Assembly (NCBI GenBank): GCA_903870185.1
Contig: CAIQCE010000279.1
Coordinates: 1-5,962, forward strand
Length of the DNA stretch: 5,962 bases
Source: an uncultured Gammaproteobacteria bacterium
GTDB taxonomy: Bacteria; Pseudomonadota; Gammaproteobacteria; Coxiellales; Coxiellaceae
Direction: 5' to 3'
Positions 4,928-5,962 of the stretch are shown here, piece by piece (the first letter of the stretch is position 1; each line of letters begins with the position of its first letter). The notes beneath the pieces were generated by a model. The model did no database searches. It saw nothing but the letters and a program-made list of their open reading frames with translations, and was not told the origin of the DNA. Both the position numbers and the translations under genes were made by a program.

Positions 4928-5962
4928 AAACTTATTATTCGAAATAGGATGTGAAGAATTACCCGCCCTACCATTGATTAATTTAGTCAAAAATATGGAA
5001 GCATCCCTTCGGCAGGAACTTCATCAATTTGAACTAACATTTGAATCGATACACTCGTTTTCAACGCCCAGACGTATCGCATTTCTGATTAAAGATTTAA
5101 TAGGCACTCAGCCACCCCGCTCAATTGAGCGACAGGGTCCGAGTATCGATGCAGCCTATGATAAAAGTGGAACACCAACACTCGCTTGCATGGGTTTCGT
5201 CAAATCTTGTGGCGTATCGATCGATCAATTAGAGGTCAGAGAAACCAAGAAAGGTGCATGGGTCTATTGCTTGGTGAATCAACAAGGGAAAAATACTCGC
5301 GATTTAATCGCTGAAATCATTCAAAACACACTCAAAAACACACCACTAAATAAAAGCATGCGTTGGGGCAATTCCGATGTAGAATTTCTTCGACCCGTAC
5401 AATGGATAACTTTGCTATTAGGTAACGAAGTTATTCCCGCTAATATCCTAGGTAAAAAATCAGATCGTTTAACCTATGGACATCGATTTCATCATCCTGA
5501 AAGTATTCGACTGGAAAATGCGAATGAATACAGAGAGCGGTTAAGACTAAATAAGGTCATAGCCGATTTTAATGAAAGACGAGAGTTAATTCGTTCAACT
5601 ATTCAATCACTGGATTTCCCTCAGGGTGTTGCCCTTATAGATGAAAATTTATTAGATGAAGTTACAAACCTTGTAGAATGGCCTGTAGTGCATATGGGTC
5701 ATTTTGATAGACGGTTTTTAGAAATCCCCTCTGAAGTTTTGATCACTTCAATGAAAGTTCATCAGAAATGCTTCCCTGTTCAAAACCAAACGGGTTCATT
5801 ACAGCCTTACTTTATATTAGTGAGTAATATCGAAAGTAAAAAACCCAGCATTATTGTCAGTGGTAATGAACGAGTCATTAATGCCCGATTGAACGATGCA
5901 GAATTTTTCTATCAAAATGATTTAAAAAAACCATTAGAGTCTCATTTAGAAGAATTAGATAA
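4920..5962 (+). CDS. glyS: Glycyl-tRNA synthetase beta subunit (partial, C-terminus beyond right edge)
   Basis: This is the beta subunit of the alpha2beta2 glycyl-tRNA synthetase, needed for tRNA-Gly recognition and binding. I translated 347 codons without a stop, about half of the usual length of roughly 690. The start MPENLLFEIGCEELPA matches the family's EIGTEELP opening. STPRRIA (48-54), KSMRWG (145-150), RPVQW (158-162), GHRF (187-190), the SMKVHQKCFPV block (277-287), and NARLNDAEFFY (321-331) are family landmarks in the correct order. The last of these leads into the HD-like domain expected next. The ATG at 4920 overlaps the end of glyQ by 8 bp and has AGG (4911-4913) 6 bp upstream, so the two subunits are translationally coupled, fitting their equal stoichiometry. 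I see no frameshift or odd substitution in the visible part. Confidence 0.97.
   Translation, partial: MPENLLFEIGCEELPALPLINLVKNMEASLRQELHQFELTFESIHSFSTPRRIAFLIKDLIGTQPPRSIERQGPSIDAAYDKSGTPTLACMGFVKSCGVSIDQLEVRETKKGAWVYCLVNQQGKNTRDLIAEIIQNTLKNTPLNKSMRWGNSDVEFLRPVQWITLLLGNEVIPANILGKKSDRLTYGHRFHHPESIRLENANEYRERLRLNKVIADFNERRELIRSTIQSLDFPQGVALIDENLLDEVTNLVEWPVVHMGHFDRRFLEIPSEVLITSMKVHQKCFPVQNQTGSLQPYFILVSNIESKKPSIIVSGNERVINARLNDAEFFYQNDLKKPLESHLEELD

Noticed and set aside
1..5962. Mobile elements, CRISPR arrays, tRNA or rRNA genes, toxin-antitoxin or defence systems
   Set aside because: All the space is taken by six conserved genes and one short regulated gap. No direct repeats, transposase-like proteins or RNA gene landmarks were found on reading both strands.

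Overview
The window is AT-rich, gene-dense bacterial chromosome. It reads as a gammaproteobacterium, most likely in or near the Legionellales (Coxiella/Legionella relatives). The main reason is the periplasmic thioredoxin-fold protein at 3258-4010, which looks like Coxiella Com1 / Legionella DsbA2. It sits beside a canonical proteobacterial heat-shock sigma factor and a split, two-subunit glycyl-tRNA synthetase. The taxonomic placement is inference from protein resemblance, with no database search behind it.

Layout: two minus-strand genes fill the left third. The upstream one (about 2234 or 2201 down to 630) is a multi-membrane-span GT-C glycosyltransferase of the ArnT/PMT type. One base after its stop codon begins a PAP2-type membrane phosphatase (628 down past the left edge), so the two are almost certainly translated together. 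They suggest polyisoprenyl-phosphate sugar transfer paired with dephosphorylation at the cell envelope, plausibly lipid A or another glycolipid. Reading away from them on the plus strand are rpoH (2358-3209), com1/dsbA2-like (3258-4010), glyQ (4013-4927) and glyS (4920 past the right edge). Spacings of 48 bp, 2 bp and an 8-bp overlap suggest one co-directional cluster, tightly coupled from com1 onward.

The only substantial intergenic region is the 156-bp divergent gap at 2202-2357. It holds the most interesting signal: a nearly perfect CIRCE element (the HrcA repressor operator) at 2296-2322, with 17 of 18 arm positions matching the consensus and an exact 9-bp spacer. It lies about 35 bp upstream of the rpoH start codon. 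This implies that the heat-shock sigma factor gene is itself under the HrcA repressor, linking the two main bacterial heat-shock systems. The same gap holds a good sigma70-type promoter for the minus-strand pair, with its -35 box 4 bp from the CIRCE. It also holds a weak sigma32-like -10 facing rpoH.

Other points worth a second look are the unclear N-terminus of the glycosyltransferase (its first membrane helix continues upstream of the only in-frame ATG), a perfect 8-bp hairpin enclosing an anti-Shine-Dalgarno complement at the start of glyQ, and an apparent excess of the palindrome ATCGAT. Apart from the CIRCE link, the genes are well-known families; I see no mobile element, CRISPR array, tRNA or rRNA.
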